Made by a program: the position numbers and the translations under genes. A model generated the notes under the pieces. It was not told where the DNA came from, searched no databases, and was given only the letters and a program-made list of their open reading frames with translations. A stretch of DNA of 64,000 nucleotides from Gimesia benthica (GTDB taxonomy: Bacteria; Planctomycetota; Planctomycetia; Planctomycetales; Planctomycetaceae): contig NZ_CP043930.1 in assembly GCF_009720525.1 (NCBI RefSeq), positions 930,001 to 994,000 on the forward strand, in the 5' to 3' direction. Positions 1-8,093 of the stretch are shown here, in pieces (the stretch's first letter is position 1; each line of letters starts with the position of its first letter).

Positions 1-35
1 AGTAACAGCACAGCTGCTTTTTGGAGATCATCCAT
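1..35 (-). CDS. fliG: Flagellar motor switch protein FliG, N-terminus only (cut by window edge)
   Basis: The reverse strand opens an ATG at 35 and reads MDDLQKAAVLLL before the window ends. The KAAVLLL stretch is typical of the FliG N-terminus, and fliG normally follows fliF, which ends 54 nt upstream. FliG forms the rotor ring on the cytoplasmic face of the MS ring and couples to the stator. Only 12 codons are visible, so the call rests on position plus this short match. Confidence 0.75.
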   Translation of the reverse strand, partial: MDDLQKAAVLL

Positions 36-89
36 GTTTCTATCCACTCTTTAACTGTATTCCTGATCGACTCCCGGAGGAGCACCTGT

Positions 90-1706
90 CTACGACTTGG
101 ACTGGATCCACTTCCGCAGCACCAGGGCCGCAGCTTCCGGATTGTCGCGTACGAGTAACTGCACTTCATCCCGCTGTGTCGGTTGCCTGCGGGGGCGAAT
201 CTCTTCCTCTTCGTCTTCCGCGGGAGTCGGTTTTTCGCGAGGCATGTTTACTTCCTCCGTATTGACTTCTTCAATCTCCGGCATACTCTTATTGAGCATC
301 CAGAGTGCCCAGAGAGCGAACAGTCCCAGACCGATGGTGCTGCCCCACTGGCTCACAAATTCACCTACGGTTTCCGTTATCGGTAATGCCACTTCCGGCA
401 CCTGCTGATCCACGCGGACGAATGAAGCAACGCTCACGGAATTCTCAGCCGACTGGGAGGGAATCAGCTTCTGAACCTGTTTCTGAATACTGGTTTCCAC
501 CTCAGCTTTGATCGTATCGGTCGCCTGTTTGAAGGTGGCCAGATCTGCATCCGACTCTCCCTTCTGGATGCCCCGTTTGACTGCGACAGCAGCGTAATAG
601 TCTTCGGGAATGGAAATTGAAACCTGAACCGTGTTCGGCATCGCAGCGACAAACTCTTTTTCCGTCCAGGTAAAGGAAGGCGCCGACAGCGATTCTGAAT
701 TCGTTTCGGTTACCTTCTCGCTCTTCTCATTACCGCGTGCAACCGACAGCGAATTAGGTTGATTGGAACGGGCCCCCGGTTCGGCTCGTGCCGGTTTCTG
801 GCTGATGTTCCGCTCTGTCGACTGCTCTTTCGACTGCAGTGCGACCGTGCCATCGGTGTTGATTTCCTGCTTGCGTTCAACGTAGCGCTTCAGGTTTTCC
901 ACATCGACGTTCACATTCACGATTACATCGGGAATGTAAGAGAGGGAGTCCAGAATCTTGGTCTGGTAATTTCGGGTATGCTTGTTGACCCAGCTGATGA
1001 ATTTACCATCGAAGGCGGCATTCTTATCTTCCGCGGTGTATGAGTTTCCGGTGGACTGATCGAAAACGGTCACCGATTCGGCAGTCAGGTCAGGTACCAT
1101 GGTGGAAACCGCTGCCCGCAGGCTGCTCGCCAGAGTCGGAGAGAGTTCCCGTCCAGGACGTGGCTTGACCATCACGGTCGCTGTGACTTCGGGAGTGGTA
1201 TTATTCCAGCGTAGCCGTTTCTTGGAACGGGCCCACATCACGCTCGCATCTTCAATCGAGGGGATGGCCCGGATCATTCTGCGCAGCTGATTCCCTAAAG
1301 CGATATCCCGCATCACCTGCAACTGGTCCTTGCTGACGAACATGCTCGATTTCTCAAACTGCTCCTGCCATTCGGATGCCCAGTCGGTCGGCAGACCGCC
1401 ACCTTCGATCAGCGCTGCATTGTAGCGAGTCACTTCGGACTGCGGGACCATGATCCGCTGTCCTTTACGGGTGAAGTCGGTCAGCCCCGCCCGCAGCAGG
1501 ACCTCTTCAGCATGAATCACACCTTCCGTGGTGAAATCTTTCCCCAGCGAAAGTGACACATAACTGGATTGGCTTTCTCGAAAGAACAGGAAGCCGAACG
1601 CGACCATCATCAACAGGGGGACGGCCAGCAGAATCGCCCGCTGACTGCCCGTCATGTTCTGATATAAGCTTGCGAACTGTTGATATATTTTTTTTATCGT
1701 ATCCAT
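90..1706 (-). CDS. fliF: Flagellar MS-ring protein FliF
   Basis: 538 residues, normal length for FliF, the inner-membrane ring on which the flagellar basal body is built. A first membrane segment lies at about residues 23-42 and a second near 455-475, bracketing the large periplasmic part with its ring-building motifs. The cytoplasmic tail after a Glu/Pro-rich linker (VQLLVRDNPEAAALVLRKWI) matches the FliG-binding end of the family. It follows fliE with a 65-nt gap and precedes fliG, the usual order. No catalytic role; structural. Confidence 0.95.
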   Translation of the reverse strand: MDTIKKIYQQFASLYQNMTGSQRAILLAVPLLMMVAFGFLFFRESQSSYVSLSLGKDFTTEGVIHAEEVLLRAGLTDFTRKGQRIMVPQSEVTRYNAALIEGGGLPTDWASEWQEQFEKSSMFVSKDQLQVMRDIALGNQLRRMIRAIPSIEDASVMWARSKKRLRWNNTTPEVTATVMVKPRPGRELSPTLASSLRAAVSTMVPDLTAESVTVFDQSTGNSYTAEDKNAAFDGKFISWVNKHTRNYQTKILDSLSYIPDVIVNVNVDVENLKRYVERKQEINTDGTVALQSKEQSTERNISQKPARAEPGARSNQPNSLSVARGNEKSEKVTETNSESLSAPSFTWTEKEFVAAMPNTVQVSISIPEDYYAAVAVKRGIQKGESDADLATFKQATDTIKAEVETSIQKQVQKLIPSQSAENSVSVASFVRVDQQVPEVALPITETVGEFVSQWGSTIGLGLFALWALWMLNKSMPEIEEVNTEEVNMPREKPTPAEDEEEEIRPRRQPTQRDEVQLLVRDNPEAAALVLRKWIQSKS

Positions 1707-1771
1707 ACCGGGGTAACCAATCGACTAGTCCATGTCAAAATGGTAAGAGAATCGCTATTGAGTGCGGTTGA

Positions 1772-2086
1772 TCAGAGCTGCATCCGCTGCACTTCGTTGT
1801 ATGCTTCCAGCAGCTTATTTCGCATCTGCACCATCATCTTCAGGGCCAGATCCGCTTTCTTCACTGAGGTGAAGACTTCCGCCTGGGTGATATCGCCTCC
1901 CAGCAGTCCTTTTTCAATAGCCTGTTGCGAGTCCAGCTGAATCTGATTGGCGTTATGCAGTGAGTCAAGCATCAGTTCCTTGAAGGAAGGACCGCCCGAT
2001 GGGTTGGCAGTGCCTGCTTCCTGAATGCCCGTCGGGGGAATCCCCGGCACAAATGCATTTCCGATATGACTGATGGAATTCGTCAT
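1772..2086 (-). CDS. fliE: Flagellar hook-basal body protein FliE
   Basis: 104 residues. The C-terminal half (SVKKADLALKMMVQMRNKLL and the following AYNEVQRMQL) is the characteristic FliE ending. FliE joins the MS ring to the proximal rod and is an early substrate of the flagellar export apparatus. The N-terminus is Gly/Pro-rich and poorly conserved, as is usual. Sits between flgC and fliF in the flgB-flgC-fliE-fliF-fliG order seen in many bacteria. Confidence 0.93.
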   Translation of the reverse strand: MTNSISHIGNAFVPGIPPTGIQEAGTANPSGGPSFKELMLDSLHNANQIQLDSQQAIEKGLLGGDITQAEVFTSVKKADLALKMMVQMRNKLLEAYNEVQRMQL

Positions 2087-2144
2087 CCTGTTCCCTTCCC
2101 TGAGATCAGATGAAGTTGAATTTTACGATAATGAAAGTCTCACC

Positions 2145-2558
2145 TCACGCCAGAATCCGCAACGATGTATTAAACATTTCTTTCGACATCTGCATTGCGG
2201 AAATATTGGCCTCGTATGAACGTCCTGCCTCCATGGCGTTGACGAACTCGTTGACCATATCAATGTTAGGATAGGTAACATTCCCATCCTGGTCTGCGTG
2301 AGGATGGCCGGGATCATACGTTTTTCTTAAAGGTGTGTCTGTATCAATTTTTACATGATATTGAACACCGACTCCCGTCTTCTCCTGGTCCAGGCTCTCC
2401 GTATCCGCCTGGAAGGTCACAATCCGCCGATAATAAGGCTCTTTGTCGCTGGCAGGATCATAAGACACATTTACCGCAGCGATATTACCTGCAATTGTGT
2501 TCATTCTCTGACGCTGTGCCACCAGAGCACTGCTGCTGATATCAATTCCCTTAAACAT
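2145..2558 (-). CDS. flgC: Flagellar basal-body rod protein FlgC
   Basis: 137 residues, normal length. It has the N-terminal rod-protein signature (SSSALVAQRQRMNTIAGNIA, residues 8-27), the conserved PDADQDGNVTYPN-type segment (here HPHADQDGNVTYPNIDMVNE, near 97-116) and a helical C-terminus. FlgC is a proximal rod subunit exported by the type III flagellar apparatus. Its 5' end lies 48 nt downstream of flgB in the same unit. Confidence 0.96.
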   Translation of the reverse strand: MFKGIDISSSALVAQRQRMNTIAGNIAAVNVSYDPASDKEPYYRRIVTFQADTESLDQEKTGVGVQYHVKIDTDTPLRKTYDPGHPHADQDGNVTYPNIDMVNEFVNAMEAGRSYEANISAMQMSKEMFNTSLRILA

Positions 2559-2606
2559 ACCTCGCTCCTTTACCCGATCTTCCTGAGTTCACTCAGATTA
2601 CAGGCC

Positions 2607-3071
2607 TTAAGCTCTTTCAGAGATTACCGTTAACAGCTGATTCATCTGAGCCATCATGGTCTCAACCGCAAACTGCTGCATCAGCGAGTTTTTGGTCATA
2701 TGCATCACCTGTGCTTCAATGCTCCGATTATTATCATCATTAAAGGTCAGATTCTGAGGCGACGTTTCCCGGGCCTCGTACAGACTCCGCGGAAACAGTC
2801 TCTGCAGCTCTGTTTCCGGGTTTCGTGTTTCTCCCAGCGTCACCGGCATCGACAGTGACGAACGGTTGGCAGGCTGAGCCAGCTTTTCCTGCAACTGAAC
2901 GGCTTCCTGCAATGCCTGCCGAAATTCGGCCACAGGCAGATCGCGCATCTTGTACCCGGGGGTATCAATATTCGCGATATTTCCCGCCAGAACTTCCTGC
3001 CGACGCTCTGAGAACGCGGCCATTTTCTCCAGCAGTGGCAACGAATTCGAATTCAGAATCTGATCTAACAT
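2607..3071 (-). CDS. flgB: Flagellar basal-body rod protein FlgB
   Basis: 154 residues. The signature RRQEVLAGNIANIDTPGYK lies at about residues 23-41, followed by the helical C-terminus typical of rod proteins. FlgB forms the proximal rod together with FlgC, encoded next. Its start is 37 nt downstream of the stop of the regulator-like gene, consistent with one transcript. Confidence 0.96.
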   Translation of the reverse strand: MLDQILNSNSLPLLEKMAAFSERRQEVLAGNIANIDTPGYKMRDLPVAEFRQALQEAVQLQEKLAQPANRSSLSMPVTLGETRNPETELQRLFPRSLYEARETSPQNLTFNDDNNRSIEAQVMHMTKNSLMQQFAVETMMAQMNQLLTVISERA

Positions 3072-3108
3072 GATTTACACCTTCATAAACAATAAACGCT
3101 GCCGCTGG

Positions 3109-4557
3109 TCAGGCTGCACGCCGGACCGTGAAGTTCCGTTTTGAATCTGGGCCTCCCCGTGGCGGATAACCGTACGATCTCAGTTTTCCCGAAAGCGTTC
3201 TCAAGCCGATGTCCAGCATCTGGGCCGTATTTTCACGATTGCCCCCGCAGCGGGCAAATGTACTTTCAATCAACTTCTGTTCCATTTCCCGCAAGGTCAT
3301 ACCGACCATTGCCTCGGGATCTGCCAATGCCTCGGATCCAATCCAGGGCTGCAGGCTGGCAGCATCCAGGCGAGGACCATTGTCTACACGACTGACATGC
3401 TGAAGCAGGTTTCGCAGCTCCTGCACATCGCCAGTCCAGTTGTGCCGCTTCAGGGTTTCCAGGCCATCCAGTGTCAGCAGCTTGGGAACAGTCCCCTCGC
3501 TGCGGGCAACTTCGCTCAACAGGTATTCCGTGAGCAATGCCAGATCTTCCCTGCGATCATTCAACCGCGGAACCGAAATCGTCGTCTCACCCAGCACTGA
3601 TGCCAGTTTGCGTTTGAACTGATTTTGAGCAACCAGTTCGGTCAGTGGAACATGACTTAACGTCAACAGTCGGCAGTTGAGTTTTTTGAGCAGACCGTCT
3701 TCGGGAGAGAGATACTCATTCCGTTCCACAATTTTCAGAATCGCTGACTGCACCGGCAGAGAGGCAAGCTGCATCTGATCCAGTACCAGGGTTCCCCCTT
3801 CCGCCTGCTCGAGGCGACCGGGGTTCCACTTGGGCTCATCGGTGTAGCTGCTCTGCTCATCAGTAAAATATCCCAGCAGTTCCCGCTCGACATTTTCAAT
3901 CGTGAGGCTGCTGCAGTTCACTTTGATAAAAGGTCGCGTCTCCAGAAACATGGCATCATGAATCATCTCTGCTACCAGTGCTAATTCCGTCCCCGGAGCG
4001 CCCTGCACCAAAACGGGAGTCAGCAGATGAATTGTGTCGGCAATCCGGTCGCGCAGATTCTGGATCGCCTGACTGTAACCGATCAGCTTACGCGTAGATC
4101 GCGTATTCAGTTCCTGAATCAGTCCGGTACACTTTCGCGACAGGCGAGAATATCTGATCGCGGAATCGAGCAGACGGCCGATACTTTCCAGCGAGTCTTC
4201 CGGCTTCAGTTCTGCAAAGGGAACCATACCAGCCAGACTCCCCGTTCCGCCTGCTTGCCGGGCGTCACGTGTCTGTCCGGCTGTGAAAGCGGGATAAAAC
4301 AGTACCGGGATCAAGCTCTGCTCGGGGAGTGTCTCTGCCTTGAAGGCGTACTCAGCAATCCCTTTCGCATCGAGCAATACACAAACATCTGCCTCGGAGT
4401 GCTGTGGTGCGGGAGAAAGTACAATCTCTGCCAGCGGCACGACCGTGTAGCCCAGATTTGACAACTGCGTACAGATTTCCAGTCGGCGGATCCGATCTTC
4501 GGATACGACCTGTATCACGCCGCGTGATGCTACCTGATGAATCATACTCTGCTTCAT
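3109..4557 (-). CDS. Degenerate sigma-54-activator-like regulator in the flagellar cluster
   Basis: 482 residues. About residues 14-130 resemble a response-regulator receiver (a VCVLLDAKG strand keeps a possible phospho-acceptor Asp). About 155-395 is an NtrC-type AAA+ domain, and the C-terminus is a Fis-type helix-turn-helix (NRENTAQMLDIGLRTLSGKL). The AAA+ core is damaged in three places: the Walker A site reads GAPGTELAL without the GKE/GKT, the segment where GAFTGA should contact sigma-54 reads FTDEQSSYTDEP, and Walker B reads LVLDQM instead of FLDEI. By family knowledge it should neither hydrolyse ATP nor remodel sigma-54 holoenzyme. It may be an FlbD/FleQ-derived DNA-binding regulator acting as a repressor, anti-activator or partner of an intact activator (inference). 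Confidence 0.85.
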   Translation of the reverse strand: MKQSMIHQVASRGVIQVVSEDRIRRLEICTQLSNLGYTVVPLAEIVLSPAPQHSEADVCVLLDAKGIAEYAFKAETLPEQSLIPVLFYPAFTAGQTRDARQAGGTGSLAGMVPFAELKPEDSLESIGRLLDSAIRYSRLSRKCTGLIQELNTRSTRKLIGYSQAIQNLRDRIADTIHLLTPVLVQGAPGTELALVAEMIHDAMFLETRPFIKVNCSSLTIENVERELLGYFTDEQSSYTDEPKWNPGRLEQAEGGTLVLDQMQLASLPVQSAILKIVERNEYLSPEDGLLKKLNCRLLTLSHVPLTELVAQNQFKRKLASVLGETTISVPRLNDRREDLALLTEYLLSEVARSEGTVPKLLTLDGLETLKRHNWTGDVQELRNLLQHVSRVDNGPRLDAASLQPWIGSEALADPEAMVGMTLREMEQKLIESTFARCGGNRENTAQMLDIGLRTLSGKLRSYGYPPRGGPDSKRNFTVRRAA

Positions 4558-4610
4558 TATTAAAAACCAATCTCTGAAAGATTAACGTTACGTATTGTTT
4601 TAAGTGACCG

Positions 4611-5063
4611 TTACTGGTCGATATTCAAATGGCGATGCGTCACCGGGGCCAGGTTGTCCCGGTAGGCTTCCCCCACTCTGCCACCCTGATTGAGTGACTT
4701 TAACTGCTCACGTGTCTGATCGCGTCGATCTACCATCGACTGCGTGCTGGTATCTTCGTTCTGCAACAACTCGGACAGCACTGCCTCCGATTGCTGTAAA
4801 ATGGCTTCACAGGTTTCCCGCTGATCTGTCGGCAGCTGATCCCGATCGGCCTTCCATTTTTCCCAGAGTTGAGGCAACTGCCGGGTATACTGATCCAGTT
4901 GTCCCAGTAACCGCTGTTTCTGCCCCAGAACATCCAGCAGCTGTGTGTAATCATCCTGCTCGATCAGATCCTGCTGCTGAAGGGAGAGCTTCAACAGGGC
5001 CCTGGAGTATTCCAGACGCACCGCAAACAGTTTCGGATAATCAATCATGTGTGTGGAAGTCAT
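4611..5063 (-). CDS. FlgN/FliT-like flagellar chaperone candidate
   Basis: 150 residues, almost entirely helical and rich in Gln, Leu and charged residues, with coiled-coil character across residues 15-125. No catalytic motif or membrane segment is visible. Size, composition and position directly before the regulator and rod genes fit a FlgN/FliT-type export chaperone, but no diagnostic motif settles this. A second in-frame Met at residue 6 is an alternative start. Confidence 0.5.
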   Translation of the reverse strand: MTSTHMIDYPKLFAVRLEYSRALLKLSLQQQDLIEQDDYTQLLDVLGQKQRLLGQLDQYTRQLPQLWEKWKADRDQLPTDQRETCEAILQQSEAVLSELLQNEDTSTQSMVDRRDQTREQLKSLNQGGRVGEAYRDNLAPVTHRHLNIDQ

Positions 5064-5154
5064 AACACTTTTAACATTTTTCTAAATCGTTTCCGGTTTG
5101 ACCGAACTGCATCACACAGTCCCGACTGAACCGCAGACAGGTTAATCTTATTTG

Positions 5155-7754
5155 TCAGGCACCATTTCCAGTTTTGGCGGTGGTCGCCTGCTGATTGGAA
5201 TAGCGCAACTCCCGCGACCAGTCCAGCCAGCGATTCCATTCCTCACGCCCGAGGTTACTGTCCCGGGAATCAAACACTTTATCGGGCATCTGTTTCAGGA
5301 TAATCTTGGCCTGCTCCAGCATGCTCTTAGCTTCATTTTTTTTACCCAGGCTTTCATAGCAGCCTGACATTTTCATATAGGCAATCAACACTTCCGTGCA
5401 TTGTGGATAGCGATTGACGGCATCGTGATACGATTTAATCGCGTCTTCGTACTCACCCGTCATGTACAGCAGATGCGCTTTGCCGAAACAGGTTGATTTC
5501 AACAGTCGCTTACCGAGGGATCAAGGCGATCCTGACTCTCGAGACGGCGCAGATCGCGATTCAGACTCTGTAACTGTTCAATCGCCATATTCAAAAAACG
5601 ATACTGTTTCCGCTGCAGTTCCTGGCGGGCGTTTTCGGTTCGGGCAGTCTTCATCTCCTGCAAGGGTTCATCCGCCAGATTCTGCAAAGCCCGGGCAAGC
5701 AGGAACCGTGCCTCATGCACCTTTTCTGATTCCGGGTATCGATTTACGTATTCCCGCAGTCGTCTCGTCGATTCCTCAAAGTAAAAATAGGGCCCCGGCT
5801 GTGCGGTTGACTTCTCACCTTGTATTGTGCCACCTGCCGTCTGGGGCTTTTTACCCGCAATCTTCCCAAGGTGAAAATTCAGCTTGCCCAGTGCAAACAG
5901 AGAATCCGACCATTGTTTCGCCTGAGGTGTTAAATTGCTGTTCTCCAGAATGTCTTTCCAGACCCCCTGAGCCTGTTCGAGCTGATCCTGCTCCAGGTGT
6001 GCGACGCCCAGCAGATACTTTGCCTGGAACGCAGCCACATCGGTGGGGTAGTTCGTCATCACCCGTTCAAAATGACTGATGGCTTCATCCAGTTGATCCA
6101 GTTCCAGCAGAATTTCCCCACGACGAACCAGTGCCTGTGGCATTTTTTCATCCGGGTTGATATTGATAAACCGGGTCAGCACTTTAAGTGCAGTTTCATA
6201 ATCCTGACCTTTCTGAAAATGCTCTGCAGAAATGGACAGAATCTCTCCGTAACGATCCGTCGTTTTCAGACGGCGGGCCAGTTCATAATATGCTTTACCA
6301 CTTTGAATCCAGTGGTCCTGTAGTTCATGCTTCAGTCTCTCCCGCTCACTGACGGTCGTCTGTTCGTAGCTGCGTTCAAGATATTCCGCCCACCGCCGAT
6401 TGGCATTCGCAGCCAGTTCGCGTGCCTGCACCTCAGGCAACAGGGGGGGCAGATATTCGGACAACTGAATTGCGGCACTGAAATAGGTCACACCATTTTT
6501 GATTTTTGCTTCATCAACCCAGTCATTCCAGGCGTCGAGCACGTACTTGCGAAATCCTTCCAGACTGATCCAGCGATTACGAAAATCTTCCGGACTGCTG
6601 ACTGACCGCAGTGCCGTCCTGTAGGCGATTAACGCTTCTTCAGTACGTCCATTTTTGCGGAGCAACTCGGCCAGATGCAGATACGCAGCCAGCCCTTCAT
6701 GGGTCCCCGCATAGCGGTGGGTAGTCTGCTCATAAAAGCCGATTGCCGCCTCTTCATCATCCAACGATTCCGCACACAGCCCCATCAGATAGGATGCCTG
6801 CCGGGAAAACTTGCGGTCCAGTCCCAGGTTATCTTTGACTGGGGCCAGGATGGTTAATGCTTCTTGATACTTACCCTCAGCCATCAACGTCTGCGCCTGG
6901 AAGACGAGAGTCACCTGGTTGACCGAGTCCTGCTGCTGCACCTTCGTCAGCACTTCCTCAGCCAGATCATTTTTCCCCTGGGCCAGCATGATCTGAGCAC
7001 GTTGCAGGTAGAGGCGATCCTGCGTCACGGGGTTTAGATTGTCTGACTGCAGCGCTACGGAGTTCAATTTGAATGCTTTCTGCAGTTCCGCGTCCGCTTT
7101 GTGATCCAGGTAGATATCGGTCAGCATCATGGATGCTTTGAGTTTACCATGCGGCCAGGTCTCGACCGCTTCTTCAAGCAACGGTCGCGACAGTTTCGTC
7201 GAACCGAGCTGATACAGACTGGAGCCATACGCGAAGCACCATTCGGGGCGGTGCTTTTGAATGATGGCTCTGCGTTCCGCTTCCTTGAGGTATCGACTGG
7301 CAATCAGGTATTGATGATCCTGGGACTCTCCTGTCAGATCTTCCGCATTCCGAAAGGCAACCACTCCAAAAATGTAGTACAAGGCTCCAGGAAAATCCGG
7401 GTCCTGATACTCCTGTTTCTTGAGCGAGTAAGCCAGGTCCTGCGCGATCGTCCACGACTTTGGATCTTCGCGATCTTCCAGCAGTTCCAGCGATTCGGCC
7501 AGAATCTCCTGAGGCGTTTTCTCCGGCTCGCTGGATCCACTCATCAGGTAGATGGTCAACAGCACGAGAACCGAAGCAGCGATCCCAACCAGCTTCCAGC
7601 GCGAACTGACAAACTGCAGCAGGCGTTGAGGTAGAGTGCGCGAACCATCTTCCCCGACTGAAGCACCAGCTTCGGTAACTTCAGCCTCAGCAGTCACCGC
7701 TGAGGATTGCGGATCTGCTTCGGATTCTGGTTGTTTGCTTGTTTCTTCTGCCAT
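5155..7754 (-). pseudogene. TPR-repeat membrane protein, split by a -1 frameshift
   Basis: The first frame (7754-5499) encodes 751 residues ending RLDPSVSDC and a stop. The next frame continues from within that end and adds about 115 residues of clear TPR sequence (AHLLYMTGEYEDAIKSYHDA). The break maps to the GGG run at 5517-5519 (CCC on the coding strand): one extra C would read DPLGKRLLKSTCFGKAHLL through the junction and give about 866 residues. The protein has an acidic N-terminus of about 50 residues, one membrane segment (VGIAASVLVLLTIYLMSG, about residues 56-73), then many TPR-like helical pairs. The topology suggests a scaffold with soluble repeats; its function in motility is inferred only from being first in the flagellar unit. 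The frameshift may be real or a sequencing error. Confidence 0.75.
5517..5519 (-). other. Frameshift point in the TPR gene (GGG run)
   Basis: Coding strand reads GATCCCTCGG. One additional C restores DPLGKRLL and the downstream TPR frame. The same kind of one-base homopolymer loss is seen in tetR and dnaK in this window. Confidence 0.7.
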
Positions 7755-8093
7755 GATAGAGCTGCCCGATCAAAAATCGGGAGATCCTGCATAGAACGAT
7801 CCGATCTGCTGTGAATGTCAGATCAATTCGAAATGGAAATGTGTGAATTGCGGCGGAAACGCCAAAACGATAAGTAGATTTTCTGACAACCTGAATCAGA
7901 GAGACAGAAAACCGGAGAGGAAGCTGTTAGTGTGTCTGAAATGTTCTTGAGAGAGGTGATATGACGGGATTAATAGTAAAAAAATCCGTTTTTTGTCAAT
8001 ATTACTTCAAGACCAGGGGCTTCCCGGAGAGGCGAATACCGCAAAATCAGTGACCCACCACCAAACCAGGTAAGACGGGGGCACTGGAAAGAC
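7755..8093. other. Intergenic region between ftsI and the flagellar unit
   Basis: 339 nt without a gene. It holds the minus-strand promoter at 7970-7999, a perfect small hairpin at 7765-7781 (CCCGAT, loop CAAAA, ATCGGG) just upstream of the TPR start codon that could mask its ribosome binding site, and an A7/T6 stretch at 7978-7994. No strong terminator follows ftsI. Confidence 0.5.
7970..7999 (-). promoter_or_regulatory. Sigma-70-type promoter for the flagellar unit
   Basis: On the reverse strand a perfect -35 TTGACA (7999-7994) is followed after 18 nt by TATTAA (7975-7970). It would start transcription near 7963 and leave a leader of about 210 nt before the TPR protein. Seen directly; activity is inferred. 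Confidence 0.5.

Noticed and set aside
7840..7870. Sigma-54 promoter for the flagellar unit (TTGGCGTTTCCGCCGCAA on the reverse strand)
   Set aside because: GG-to-GC spacing is right, but the -12 box has CC in place of TT; the TTGACA promoter at 7970-7999 is a better explanation.
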